64,000 nucleotides of DNA from Alcaligenaceae bacterium SAGV5 (GCA_009360345.1 SPDP01000002.1:434001-498000); one strand, 5' to 3'. Counted from the first letter of the stretch, positions 52,146 to 60,835 are shown. Numbers and translations: made by a program. The notes: generated from the letters alone by a model not told the origin.

Positions 52146-53678
52146 ATGACCACATCGACGCCCGCGCGCAAGCTGGGCCTGAAGGAGCGCTACGCGCTCC
52201 TGACCCGCGACCTGGGCTGGGAAACCAGCTATCAGCCCATGGACAAGGTGTTCCCCTACGACAAGTTCGAGGGCATCAAGGTGCACGACTGGGACAAGTG
52301 GGAGGACCCTTTCCGCCTGACGATGGACGCGTACTGGAAGTTCCAGGGCGAGAAGGAACGCAAGCTGTACGCGATCATCGATGCCTTCGCGCAGAACAAC
52401 GGGCAGTTCAATGTGACCGACGCGCGCTACATCAACGCGATCAAGCTGTTCCTGCAAGGGGTGAGCCCGCTGGAGTACGCGGCGCACCGGGGCTATGCGA
52501 TGGCCGGGCGCAATTTCCGCGGGGTGGGGGCGCGCATCGCGAGCCAGATGCAGTCGATCGACGAGTTGCGGCATGCGCAGACGCAGATCCACACGATCAG
52601 CCACTACAACAAGTATTTCAACGGCCTGCATGACTTCAAGCACATGCATGACCGGGTCTGGTACCTGTCGGTGCCGAAGTCGTATTTCGACGACGCGATG
52701 TCGGCGGGGCCGTTCGAGTTCGTGACGGCGATCTCGTTCTCGTTCGAGTACGTGCTGACGAATCTGCTGTTCATGCCGTTCATGAGCGGCGCGGCGTTCA
52801 ACGGCGACATGGCCACGGTCACGTTCGGCTTCTCGGCGCAGAGCGACGAGTCGCGCCACATGACGCTGGGGCTGGAGATCGTGAAGTTCCTGCTGGAACA
52901 GGATCCGGACAATCTGCCCATCGTGCAGAAGTGGATAGACAAGTGGTTCTGGCGCGGCTATCGGCTGTTGACGCTGGTGGCGATGATGATGGACTACATG
53001 CTGCCCAAGCGGGTGATGTCGTGGTCCGAGGCCTGGGAGATCTATTTCGAGAAGAACGGCGGCGCGCTGTTCCAGGACCTGGCCCGCTACGGCATCCGCA
53101 TGCCGAAGTATCACGAGCAGGCGCGCAAGGAAAAGGATCACATCTCGCACCAGGCCTGGGGCATTTTCTACAACTACACGCACGCGGCGGCGATCCATAC
53201 GTGGATTCCGCGGCCGGACGAGATGGCCTGGCTGTCGGAGAAGTATCCGGCCAGTTTCGACCGCCTGTACCGCCCGCGCCTGGAGCACTGGGACCGGCAG
53301 GCGCAGGACGGCAAGCGCTTCTACAACAACGCGCTGCCCATGCTGTGCCAGATCTGCCAGATCCCCATGGCCTTCACCGAGCCGGATGATCCGACGCGCA
53401 TCTGCATGCGCGAGACGACCTATCACGGCATGAAGTACCACTTCTGCTCGGACGGCTGCAAGGATGTGTTCGAGGGCGAGCCCGAGAAGTACGTGCAGGC
53501 CTGGCTGCCGGTGCACCAGATCTTCCAGGGCAACTGCGGCGGCGCCACGGTGCCCGAGGTGCTGGACTGGTACCACCTGAAGGTGGGCGAGGACAACGGC
53601 GACTTCGACACTTCGGCCGACCGGCGCAACTGGGACCGCTGGACCGGTGGCGGCACGCCGGAAAAGCAGGTCGCGTAA
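52146..53678 (+). CDS. dmpN: Phenol hydroxylase alpha subunit P3, diiron oxygenase (DmpN)
   Basis: A 510-residue catalytic subunit close to DmpN length. Both iron-binding helices are seen: SIDELRHAQTQIH (about residue 139) and AQSDESRHMTLG (about 234). The start LGLKERYALLTRDLGWETSY and the late YHFCSDGCKDVFEGEPEKY are typical of the family. It hydroxylates phenol (and cresols) to catechol using O2 and electrons from the P5 reductase. Confidence 0.96.
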   Translation: MTTSTPARKLGLKERYALLTRDLGWETSYQPMDKVFPYDKFEGIKVHDWDKWEDPFRLTMDAYWKFQGEKERKLYAIIDAFAQNNGQFNVTDARYINAIKLFLQGVSPLEYAAHRGYAMAGRNFRGVGARIASQMQSIDELRHAQTQIHTISHYNKYFNGLHDFKHMHDRVWYLSVPKSYFDDAMSAGPFEFVTAISFSFEYVLTNLLFMPFMSGAAFNGDMATVTFGFSAQSDESRHMTLGLEIVKFLLEQDPDNLPIVQKWIDKWFWRGYRLLTLVAMMMDYMLPKRVMSWSEAWEIYFEKNGGALFQDLARYGIRMPKYHEQARKEKDHISHQAWGIFYNYTHAAAIHTWIPRPDEMAWLSEKYPASFDRLYRPRLEHWDRQAQDGKRFYNNALPMLCQICQIPMAFTEPDDPTRICMRETTYHGMKYHFCSDGCKDVFEGEPEKYVQAWLPVHQIFQGNCGGATVPEVLDWYHLKVGEDNGDFDTSADRRNWDRWTGGGTPEKQVA

Positions 53679-53698
53679 GCAAACTCTAGGAGACGAAC

Positions 53699-54061
53699 AT
53701 GCCTGTCATCGCGCTCGAGCCCGGCTACGCCGGCCCCGTCCAGGATACCGAGGACAAATTCGGCGGCAACCGGCTGCTGTACATCAACTGGGACGGCCAC
53801 ATGATGTTCTGCTCGCCGGTATGCCTGCCGGTGCCGCCGGACATGCCCTTCGCCGCCCTGGTCGGCGAGGTGCTGCCCGGCATCTACGGCGTCCATCCCG
53901 ATTTCGCCCGCATCGACTGGTCGGCGGCGCAGTGGGAGCACGGCGGCCAGCCGTGGCGGCCGGACCCCGCCAAGAGCCTGGCCGACAACGGCCTCGCGCA
54001 CAAGTCGGCCATCCGCCTGTGCACGCCGGGCCTGGACGGCATAGGCGGCAGCCATTCGTAG
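53699..54061 (+). CDS. dmpO: Phenol hydroxylase gamma subunit P4 (DmpO)
   Basis: A 120-residue protein with FGGNRLLYINWDGHMMFCSPVCLPVPPDMPF, characteristic of the DmpO/PhP4 subunit, which completes the (alpha-beta-gamma)2 oxygenase. The gene follows dmpN by 20 bases with CTAGGAGACG before its ATG. Confidence 0.92.
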   Translation: MPVIALEPGYAGPVQDTEDKFGGNRLLYINWDGHMMFCSPVCLPVPPDMPFAALVGEVLPGIYGVHPDFARIDWSAAQWEHGGQPWRPDPAKSLADNGLAHKSAIRLCTPGLDGIGGSHS

Positions 54062-54079
54062 GATACGTAGGAGCAGCAC

Positions 54080-55147
54080 ATGAGTTACCAACTCACCATC
54101 GAGCCGCTGGGCCAGACCATAGACATCGAGCCCGGCCAGACCGTGCTGGATGCCTGCCTGCGCAGCGGCATCTGGCTGCCGCATGCCTGCGGCCATGGGC
54201 TGTGCGGCACCTGCAAGGTGCACGTGCAGGAAGGGGAGGTGGACCACGGCGCGTCCAGCAGCTTCGCGCTGATGGATTTCGAGCGGGACGAGGGGCATTG
54301 CCTGGCCTGCTGCGCCATGCCCGAGGCCGACCTGATGATCGAGGCCGACGTCGACGAAGAACCCGACGCGCAGTACCTGCCGCTGGAGGACTACGTGGGC
54401 GAGGTGGTGGCGCTGCGCGACCTGACGCCCACCATCAAGGGCGTGTGGCTGCGCACCGACCGGCCGGTGCGTTTCCAGGCCGGGCAGTACGCCAACCTGG
54501 CGGTGCCGGGCGTGCAGGGCCGGCGCGCGTTCTCGCTGGCGAACGCGCCGGGCGAGAACGTGGTGGAGCTGCACGTGCGCAAGGTCGAGGGCGGCGCGGC
54601 CACGGGCTACATCCACGAGCACCTGCGCGAAGGCGAATGCCTGCCGCTGTCGGCGCCGTTCGGGCGCTTCTACGTGCGCAAGTCGGCGCGGGTGCCGATG
54701 ATCTTCCTGGCGGGCGGCTCGGGGCTGTCCAGCCCCAAGTCCATGATCGCCGAACTGCTGGCAGAGGGTTGCCAGCAGTCCATCACGCTGGTTCATGGCG
54801 CGCGCCATGCGGGCGAGCTGTATTGCTCGGACTGGTTCGAGGAACTGGCCAAAAAGCACGCCAACTTCCGCTACGTGCCGGCGTTGTCCGACATGCACGA
54901 CGGCGAAGGGCGGTGCGAGACCGGCTTCGTGCACGAGGTATTGGCGCGGCTGTACGCGGGCCAGGACGGTCGCGCGGATTTCCGCGGCCACAAGGCCTAT
55001 CTGTGCGGACCGCCGCCCATGATCGAGGCCTGCATCGCCACGCTGATGCAGGGCCGGCTGTTCGAGCGCGACATCCACGTCGAGAAATTCCTGACCGCGG
55101 CACAGGCGCAGGAAGGCCGCCGCAGTCCGCTGTTCAAGGCGATCTGA
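54080..55147 (+). CDS. dmpP: Phenol hydroxylase reductase P5 (DmpP)
   Basis: A 355-residue electron-transfer protein. The N-terminal 2Fe-2S ferredoxin domain has CGHGLCGTCKVHV and a late Cys in HCLACCAMPEAD. The FAD domain has RAFSLANAPGE and the NAD domain GGSGLSSPKSMIAEL and LCGPPPMIEACI. It passes electrons from NADH to the P3 diiron centre. Confidence 0.95.
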   Translation: MSYQLTIEPLGQTIDIEPGQTVLDACLRSGIWLPHACGHGLCGTCKVHVQEGEVDHGASSSFALMDFERDEGHCLACCAMPEADLMIEADVDEEPDAQYLPLEDYVGEVVALRDLTPTIKGVWLRTDRPVRFQAGQYANLAVPGVQGRRAFSLANAPGENVVELHVRKVEGGAATGYIHEHLREGECLPLSAPFGRFYVRKSARVPMIFLAGGSGLSSPKSMIAELLAEGCQQSITLVHGARHAGELYCSDWFEELAKKHANFRYVPALSDMHDGEGRCETGFVHEVLARLYAGQDGRADFRGHKAYLCGPPPMIEACIATLMQGRLFERDIHVEKFLTAAQAQEGRRSPLFKAI

Positions 55148-55151
55148 GCCC

Positions 55152-55517
55152 ATGGCCGCCGACACCCACGAGGTCCTCATCCTGGATACCGGCGAGCGCT
55201 ACCGCTGCGCGTCGTCGCAGACCCTCTTGGCCGGCATGGAGGCCCTGGGCCGCAAGGGGATCCCGGTGGGCTGCCGCGGCGGCGGCTGCGGCGTCTGCAA
55301 GAGCCGCATCGTGCGGGGCGCCTACCTGGCTTTGAAGATGAGCCGCGGCTGCGTCAGCGCCGAGGAAGAGGCGGCGGGCGTGGTGCTGGCCTGCCGCGTC
55401 ATGCCGCGCGGCGATATCGAGATCCAGGCGCTGGACCGGATGCGCCGCTGCGTGACCCGGCATCTTTCCCGGGACGTCCTGGAGGAGGGGCGTCCCATTT
55501 CAACCTCCGACGAGTGA
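55152..55517 (+). CDS. dmpQ: Chloroplast-type 2Fe-2S ferredoxin (DmpQ/XylT)
   Basis: A 121-residue ferredoxin with the cluster motif GCRGGGCGVCKSRIVRG and the last ligand in VLACRVMPRGD. In dmp and xyl pathways this protein re-reduces catechol 2,3-dioxygenase after oxidative inactivation, which fits the dioxygenase gene downstream. It starts 4 bases after dmpP. Confidence 0.92.
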   Translation: MAADTHEVLILDTGERYRCASSQTLLAGMEALGRKGIPVGCRGGGCGVCKSRIVRGAYLALKMSRGCVSAEEEAAGVVLACRVMPRGDIEIQALDRMRRCVTRHLSRDVLEEGRPISTSDE

Positions 55518-55525
55518 CCATAACG

Positions 55526-56608
55526 ATGAAAACCGCGAGACTCCTGCTTCCCCTGGCCCTGACCTGCGCCACCCCGGCGATGGCGCAGACCACGACCACG
55601 CTGTACGGCATCATCGATGCCGGCGTGAACTATCTGTCCAACCAGGGCGGCCATGGTTCCTGGTCCATGGACACGGGCCTGTTGTCGCCCAACCTGTTCG
55701 GCCTGCGCGGCAGCGAGGCGCTGGGCAACGACATGAAGGCGGTGTTCACGCTGGAAGGCCAGTTCGCCGCCGACAACGGCGCCAGCGTCGGGCCGCTGTT
55801 CGGCCGGCAGGCCTACGTGGGCCTGAGTTCGCAGTCCTGGGGCACGCTGACCCTGGGCAAGCAGTACGACTTCAGCTTCGACATGCTGGGGCCGGGCCGC
55901 TACGGGCCGTCCTTCCCGATGATCGGCCTGTACAACCTGCGCCTGGGGCCCTTCGGCGGCCTGGGCGTGCCCGGCATGCCGGGCGGGGCGATGGACTTCG
56001 ACGGCGTGGCCGGCGCCAAGCGGGTCGACAACTCGGTCAAGTTCACCAGCGCCAACTACGGCGGCCTGACCTTCGGCGCGCTGTACGGCTTCGGCGAACA
56101 GCCGGGCAGCATGGGGCAGGGCCGCAGCTACAGCGCCGGCCTGTCCTACGCGCGGGGCCCCTTCGCGCTGACGGCCGCCATCACCGATGCCCGCAACGCG
56201 GCCATCAACAACGGCAACGACGGCATCCGCACCTGGGGCCTGGGCGGCCGCTACCAGCTCGGCGGCGCCGTGCTGAACGCGCTCTACACCAACACGCGCA
56301 ATACCTTCACCGGCGGCTCGGCGCAGGTGGCGCAGGTCGGCACGACCCTGCCGGTGGCGGCCAGCACCACGCTGCTGCTGGACTACCAATACCAGTGGGC
56401 CAACGCCACCCTGAACAAGGTGCACGCCCACCAGGCCAGCGCCACGCTGGGCTACGCGCTGTCCAGGCGCACCGACGCCTACGCGGCCCTGGTCTACCAG
56501 CGCGCGGGCGGGACGCCCGGCGCCACTGCCTGGATAGCCGGCATGAACGGGCCGTCCGACGGCAAGACCCAGACCATGGTGCGCGTGGGCATGCGCCACA
56601 TGTTCTGA
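55526..56608 (+). CDS. Outer-membrane porin (Gram-negative porin family) in the phenol operon
   Basis: A ~360-residue trimeric-type porin. The signal peptide (MKTARLLLPLALTCATPAMAQ) precedes TTTLYGIIDAGVNYLSNQGG, and the C-terminus ends in Phe (MVRVGMRHMF) as needed for BAM assembly. A Gly/Met-rich stretch (GGLGVPGMPGGAMDFD) lies in a loop. It sits between dmpQ and the dioxygenase, so it probably admits aromatics. A GTG at 55514, overlapping the dmpQ stop as GTGA, is an alternative coupled start. Confidence 0.88.
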   Translation: MKTARLLLPLALTCATPAMAQTTTTLYGIIDAGVNYLSNQGGHGSWSMDTGLLSPNLFGLRGSEALGNDMKAVFTLEGQFAADNGASVGPLFGRQAYVGLSSQSWGTLTLGKQYDFSFDMLGPGRYGPSFPMIGLYNLRLGPFGGLGVPGMPGGAMDFDGVAGAKRVDNSVKFTSANYGGLTFGALYGFGEQPGSMGQGRSYSAGLSYARGPFALTAAITDARNAAINNGNDGIRTWGLGGRYQLGGAVLNALYTNTRNTFTGGSAQVAQVGTTLPVAASTTLLLDYQYQWANATLNKVHAHQASATLGYALSRRTDAYAALVYQRAGGTPGATAWIAGMNGPSDGKTQTMVRVGMRHMF

Positions 56609-56642
56609 TCCAGACAATCCTGCACACACCAAGGAGATACAC

Positions 56643-57587
56643 ATGGCAATTACCGGAGTGCTGAGACCCGGGCACGTCTGCATACGCGTGCTCGAACTCG
56701 AGCCGGCGGTGCGGCATTACGTGGACACCATCGGCCTGACCGAGGTCATGCGCGACCAGGCCGCCGATGGCAGCCCGCGCGTGTTCCTGAAGGGCTGGGA
56801 CGAATCGGACCACCACAGCGTGGTGCTGCGCGAGGCCGACGAATCCGGCATGGACTACATGGGTTGGAAGGTCGATTCGGAAGCGACGCTGGAGAAGCTG
56901 TCGGCCGACGTGAAGGCCAGCGGCCTGGCCACCGACCTGAGCTGGATCGAGGCCGGCGAACATCCCAAGACCGGCAAGCGTTTCCGCTTCACCATCCCCA
57001 CCGGCCACGTGATGGAGCTGTACGCCTACCGCGAGGCCACGGGCTGCGCCACCGGCTACCAGAACCCGGATCCGTGGCCCGACGACCTGAAGGGCATGGC
57101 CCCGCGTTCCTTCGACCATTGCCTGCTGTATGGCGACGACCTGGACGGCACCTACAAGCTGTTCACCGAAGTGCTGGGCTTCGGCCTGTCGGAGCAGGTG
57201 GTGGCCGACGGCGGCAAGCTGATGATCGGCGCCTTCCTGAGCTGCGCCAACAAGGCGCACGACGTGGCTTTCATCCGCCAGCCGGTCAAGAACAAGCTGC
57301 ACCACGTGTCCTTCCTGCTGGACAACTGGGGCGAGGTCTTGAAGGCGGCGGACATCATCTCCAAGCGGCGCGTGTCGCTGGACATCGGCCCGACGCGGCA
57401 CGGCATCACGCGCGGCGAGACGGTGTACTTCTTCGATCCCAGCGGCAACCGCAACGAAGTATTCTCGGGCGGCTACACCTGGTACCCGGACAAGCCCGTC
57501 ATCACCTGGACCGATGACCAGCTGGGCGCGGGCATCTTCTATCACGACCGCAAGCTGAACGAGAAATTCCTGAGCGTATTCACCTGA
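56643..57587 (+). CDS. dmpB: Catechol 2,3-dioxygenase (DmpB/XylE)
   Basis: A 314-residue extradiol dioxygenase. The Fe(II) ligands His (SFDHCLLYG, about residue 159), His (NKLHHVSFLL, ~220-221) and Glu (GNRNEVFSGGY, ~272) are present, as is the C-terminal YPDKPVITWTDDQLG. It opens catechol to 2-hydroxymuconic semialdehyde. Good ribosome site AAGGAGATAC. The downstream meta-pathway genes are not in the window. Confidence 0.95.
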   Translation: MAITGVLRPGHVCIRVLELEPAVRHYVDTIGLTEVMRDQAADGSPRVFLKGWDESDHHSVVLREADESGMDYMGWKVDSEATLEKLSADVKASGLATDLSWIEAGEHPKTGKRFRFTIPTGHVMELYAYREATGCATGYQNPDPWPDDLKGMAPRSFDHCLLYGDDLDGTYKLFTEVLGFGLSEQVVADGGKLMIGAFLSCANKAHDVAFIRQPVKNKLHHVSFLLDNWGEVLKAADIISKRRVSLDIGPTRHGITRGETVYFFDPSGNRNEVFSGGYTWYPDKPVITWTDDQLGAGIFYHDRKLNEKFLSVFT

Positions 57588-57600
57588 CCAGGACACCGAC

Positions 57601-58038
57601 ATGAATGGCTGGACCCGCCCGACCCGGGCGCTGACCCTGGAGGCCGTGCGCGCGGCGCTGGACGCGGCGGTGGACGCCGCGGGGCGGCAAGGGCTATGCA
57701 TCAACGTGGCGGTGGTGGACGCCAGCGGCGTGCTGCTGGGTTTCCTGCGCATGCCGGGCGCGTTCCTGCATTCGGCCGACATCGCGGTCGACAAGGCGTA
57801 CACGGCGGCCGGCTTCCGGCTGCCCACCGGCGCCTGGGACGACGTCCTGAAGGGACATTCCCCGGCGGTGCGCCAGGGCCTGCCGGCCCGCCCCCGGTTC
57901 GCGGGCTTCGGCGGCGGCCTGCCGCTGTCCGCGGAAGGCGAACTGGTGGGCGGCATAGGCGTGTCGGGCGGGAGCGAGGAACAGGACGAGGCCTGTGCGC
58001 GGGCGGCATGCGCCGTCCTGGGCATGGCGCCGGACTGA
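57601..58038 (+). CDS. GlcG/HbpS-like (DUF336) protein
   Basis: A 145-residue protein of the GlcG/HbpS fold: ALTLEAVRAALDAAVDAA, CINVAVVDASGVLLGFLRMPGAF, SADIAVDKAYTAAGFRLPT, GGLPLSAEGELVGGIGVSGGS. Members are often encoded beside aromatic dioxygenases; roles proposed include cofactor or heme binding, but it is not settled here. Last gene before the strong terminator. Confidence 0.83.
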   Translation: MNGWTRPTRALTLEAVRAALDAAVDAAGRQGLCINVAVVDASGVLLGFLRMPGAFLHSADIAVDKAYTAAGFRLPTGAWDDVLKGHSPAVRQGLPARPRFAGFGGGLPLSAEGELVGGIGVSGGSEEQDEACARAACAVLGMAPD

Positions 58039-58070
58039 GCCGCCGGCCGGCGAACGGGGTCGGGTTTGCC

Positions 58071-58117
58071 TGATCTCCTCTGGTCCATATATCGGACCAG
58101 AGGAGATCAATTTTTTT
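58071..58117 (+). terminator. Rho-independent terminator of the phenol operon
   Basis: A perfect 16-base stem (TGATCTCCTCTGGTCC paired with GGACCAGAGGAGATCA), a 7-base loop and a following run of seven T bases (58111-58117). It closes the dmp/porin/dioxygenase unit. Confidence 0.93.
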
Positions 58118-58120
58118 AAG

Positions 58121-58173
58121 AGTCCGAATAACATTCGTCCACGGTTCAAAACGGATGTTCCACTTTTCGGACT
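58121..58173. repeat. Interrupted inverted repeat between terminator and yciI
   Basis: AGTCCGAA at the left end pairs with TTCGGACT at the right, and CATTCGT inside the left arm pairs imperfectly with ACGGATG. It lies 49 bases before the yciI-like ATG and could be an operator or a leader structure. Confidence 0.45.
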
Positions 58174-58221
58174 TTTCTTGCTCATGCCCCGTATCTCCCG
58201 CCTTTCCGCGGCCCGATTCCC

Positions 58222-58542
58222 ATGACCGGCCGCGCGCTCTACCTCATGTACGCCGAGGACGTCGACCGCAGCGAGGCGCTGCGCGCGCCCCTGCGCGACG
58301 CGCACATTCGTCGCCGCGCGGAACTGGCCGCCCAGGGCCGCGTGGTCGTGTCGGGTCCTTTGTGGGACTCGGACGCCGGTCAGGGCGACTACTGCGGCAG
58401 CCTGCTGGTGGCCGCCTTCGATTCGATGGAAGAGGCACAGGCCTGGGCCGACGCGGACCCGTACGCGCAGGCCGGCATCTATCGCCGCATGGTCGTGCGC
58501 CGCGTCAACACCCATTTCCTGGCCCAGGAGTCTTCGTCATGA
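58222..58542 (+). CDS. YciI-family protein
   Basis: A 106-residue ferredoxin-like-fold protein with the YciI pattern: LRAPLRDAHIRRRAELAAQGRVVVSGPL, then SLLVAAFDSMEEAQAWADADPYAQAGIY. The active-site-like His in DAHIRR is present. It overlaps the start of Bug 5 (ATGA), so the two are translationally coupled. Confidence 0.85.
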   Translation: MTGRALYLMYAEDVDRSEALRAPLRDAHIRRRAELAAQGRVVVSGPLWDSDAGQGDYCGSLLVAAFDSMEEAQAWADADPYAQAGIYRRMVVRRVNTHFLAQESSS

Positions 58543-59504
58543 TCACGCGCCGCGCCTTCGGCCTCGCCTCGCTGGCCACGCTCGGCCTGCCCGCGCTGGC
58601 GGCCTTTCCCGACAAACCGATCCGCATTCTCGTGGGCTTCGCCGCGGGCGGCCCGGCGGACACGTGCGCGCGCCTGGTCGCGCGGTTGCTGAGCGACAGC
58701 CTGGGCCAGCAGGTCGTGGTGGAGAACCGTCCCGGCGCCGGCGGCGCGCTGGCGACCCGGGCGGTCAAGAGCGCGCCGGCCGACGGCTACACGCTGCTGC
58801 TGTGCGCCTTCGCCGACGTGCTCAATCCCATCATCAATCCGGCCGAGGCCAACTACAACCTGGTGAACGACTTCGCGCCCATCACGCGCATCACGGGCGT
58901 GGGCAACGTGCTGGTCGTGCATCCCTCGCTGCCGGTGAAGACGGTGCCCGAGCTGGTGGCGTACGCGCGCTCGCGGCCGGGTCAACTGAACTACGGTTCG
59001 GCGGGCATCGGTTCGGCCAGCCACCTGGCCGGCGAACTGTTCGGCGGACTGGCGGGAATCAAGGTGACACACGTGCCCTACAAGGGCACGGCGCAGGCGC
59101 AGGTGGACATGCAGACCGGCACGCTGGCCTTCATGTTCGACAGCCTGATCAGCGCGCTGCCCAACATCCAGGCCGGCAAGCTGCGCGCGCTGGCGGTCAC
59201 CACGGCGGTGCGCTCGCCGGGCGCGCCAGAAGTGCCGACGATGGTGGAGGCGGGGGTGCCGGAGTATGACCTGACCTCGTGGTTCGGCCTGGCCGCGCCC
59301 AAGGGCACGCCGGCGCCGGTGGTCGAGCGGCTGGCCGGCGCGGTGCGCCAGGCGATCAAGAGGGATGAGGCCGTCGAGGCCCTGCTGCGGCTGGGCGGGC
59401 AACCCGACGACATGGACGGGGCGGCTTTCGAACGCTACCTGCGCAGCGAAGATACGCGCTGGAAGAAGCTGTTCGCGGCGGGTACGGTCCGGATAGACAA
59501 ATAG
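58539..59504 (+). CDS. Bug/TctC-type periplasmic receptor 5
   Basis: A 321-residue Bug receptor with a short Tat-like signal (MITRRAFGLASLATLGLPALA). Core motifs: FPDKPIRILVGFAAGGPADTCAR, VVVENRPGAGGALATRAVKSAPADGYTLLL, YGSAGIGSASHLAGELFG, THVPYKGTAQAQVDMQTGTLAFMF. Coupled to yciI. No membrane partner genes are nearby. Confidence 0.93.
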   Translation: MITRRAFGLASLATLGLPALAAFPDKPIRILVGFAAGGPADTCARLVARLLSDSLGQQVVVENRPGAGGALATRAVKSAPADGYTLLLCAFADVLNPIINPAEANYNLVNDFAPITRITGVGNVLVVHPSLPVKTVPELVAYARSRPGQLNYGSAGIGSASHLAGELFGGLAGIKVTHVPYKGTAQAQVDMQTGTLAFMFDSLISALPNIQAGKLRALAVTTAVRSPGAPEVPTMVEAGVPEYDLTSWFGLAAPKGTPAPVVERLAGAVRQAIKRDEAVEALLRLGGQPDDMDGAAFERYLRSEDTRWKKLFAAGTVRIDK

Positions 59505-59559
59505 GCGCTCGTCCCCGCCGCGGGAGCGTACGGGCCTGGTTCGCGGGGCGGGCCCTGCT

Positions 59560-59826
59560 TCAACCCTGCGACGCTTTCCCCTCCAGCGCGATCACCCGCG
59601 CCTCCAGCGCCTGCACCTGCGCTTCCAGCGCATCCACCTTGGCCCGCGTGCGCGCCAGCAATTCGGTCTGGATGTCGAATTCCTCGCGGGTGATCAGATC
59701 CAGCCGGGTGAAGGTCTGGCCCAGGAAGCCCTTGACGTTGCGCTCGATGTCGGCCGCCGGGCTGCGGGCGATCAGGTCGGAGATGTTTTTCTGCAGGTCT
59801 TCGAACCAGTCGGTGCGATTGATCAT
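59560..59826 (-). CDS. ubiK: Ubiquinone biosynthesis accessory factor UbiK (BMFP)
   Basis: An 88-residue BMFP/YqiC protein: NRTDWFEDLQKNISDLIARSPAADIERNVKG, FTRLDLITREEFDIQTELLARTRAKV and a C-terminal coiled coil (LEAQVQALEARVIALEGK). It assists the late ubiquinone-synthesis complex. Length is normal for the family. Confidence 0.9.
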   Translation of the reverse strand: MINRTDWFEDLQKNISDLIARSPAADIERNVKGFLGQTFTRLDLITREEFDIQTELLARTRAKVDALEAQVQALEARVIALEGKASQG

Positions 59827-59930
59827 GATGTCTGTCCTTTAAGTCGGCTGCCGGCCTCCAGTGTAGTCCCGCCCCGGGACGAACGCCTGCGCCACGACAT
59901 GGTGCGGCCGCCGCTGGCGCGCCCGCCGCA

Positions 59931-59947
59931 TGCACCAATTTGGTTCG
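59931..59947 (+). promoter_or_regulatory. NtrC-like binding site
   Basis: TGCACCAATTTGGTTCG is close to the NtrC dyad TGCACC-N5-GGTGCA (left half complete, right half partly degenerate). It lies 42 bases upstream of a sigma54-type promoter serving torF-glnK-amtB. NtrC control of glnK-amtB is well established in Proteobacteria. Confidence 0.6.
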
Positions 59948-59988
59948 TCATCCGGGCAAGGGTGGTGCGTTCCATAGGGAAAGCAAGC

Positions 59989-60004
59989 TGGCACGGGAAA
60001 TGCT
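59989..60004 (+). promoter_or_regulatory. Sigma54 promoter of torF-glnK-amtB
   Basis: TGGCACGGGAAATGCT has GG and GC ten bases apart; only the first T of the -12 TTGC is changed. It precedes the TorF ATG by about 110 bases. Confidence 0.65.
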
Positions 60005-60112
60005 CAGTAACCGTCAATCGGGGTCCGCCTGACCGCGCAGGCCCCGTGACCACGCCAGTTGCGCCACCCACGCACTGGACCGCCTGGCTGACAACCCGCC
60101 CTGGAACGACCC

Positions 60113-60835
60113 ATGAAAAAACCTCTGCTTGCGACCGCCCTGGCCCTGTGCGCCACCTCGACCGCCTTTGCCGCCGATCCGGAGCCCGACTACACCTTTA
60201 CGGGCAACGCCGGCCTGTTCAGCGACTACCGGTTCCGCGGCTTCAGCCAGACCAACCTCAAGCCGGCGATGCAGGGCGGCTTCGATTTCGCCCACAAGTC
60301 CGGCTTCTACCTGGGCAACTGGAACTCCAACGTCGCCAGCGAACTGTTCAGCGGCGGTAACCTGGAGATGGATTTCTACGGCGGCTACAAGTTCAAGTAC
60401 GAGGACTTCGCCTTCGACGTGGGCGGTCTCTATTACTACTACCCCGGTTCCAAGCTGAACGGCAGCACGATCGACAACTTCGAGCTGTACGGCGCGGTGG
60501 GCTGGGGCCCGTTCACGCTGAAGTATTCGCACGGCATGACTGATTTCTTCGGCACACCGAACAGCAAGAACAACTACTACCTGGACCTGGGCGCTGCTTT
60601 CGACCTGGGGAACGGCTGGGGCGCCAATGCCCACGTCGGCTACCAGAAGCTGAAGAACGACGCGACCGGCCTGGGCCACTATGTCGACTACAAGGCGGGC
60701 GTGACCAAGGACCTGGACGGCTGGATCCTGGGCCTGTCGCTGGTGACCACCAGCAAGAAGGACTGGGTCATCACCAACAAGGGCAAGAACGCCGGCCGCT
60801 TCGGCGCGGTGCTCGGCCTGAGCAAGGCGTTCTGA
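60113..60835 (+). CDS. TorF-family putative porin
   Basis: A 240-residue outer-membrane beta-barrel of the TorF family. The signal peptide ends STAFAADP (about residue 21), then come TFTGNAGLFSDYRFRGFSQTNLKPAMQGGFDF, GFYLGNWNSNVAS, LEMDFYGGYKF and a terminal Phe (LGLSKAF). It sits directly before glnK-amtB and behind the NtrC/sigma54 signals, so it probably helps nitrogen-compound uptake under starvation (inference). Confidence 0.88.
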   Translation: MKKPLLATALALCATSTAFAADPEPDYTFTGNAGLFSDYRFRGFSQTNLKPAMQGGFDFAHKSGFYLGNWNSNVASELFSGGNLEMDFYGGYKFKYEDFAFDVGGLYYYYPGSKLNGSTIDNFELYGAVGWGPFTLKYSHGMTDFFGTPNSKNNYYLDLGAAFDLGNGWGANAHVGYQKLKNDATGLGHYVDYKAGVTKDLDGWILGLSLVTTSKKDWVITNKGKNAGRFGAVLGLSKAF

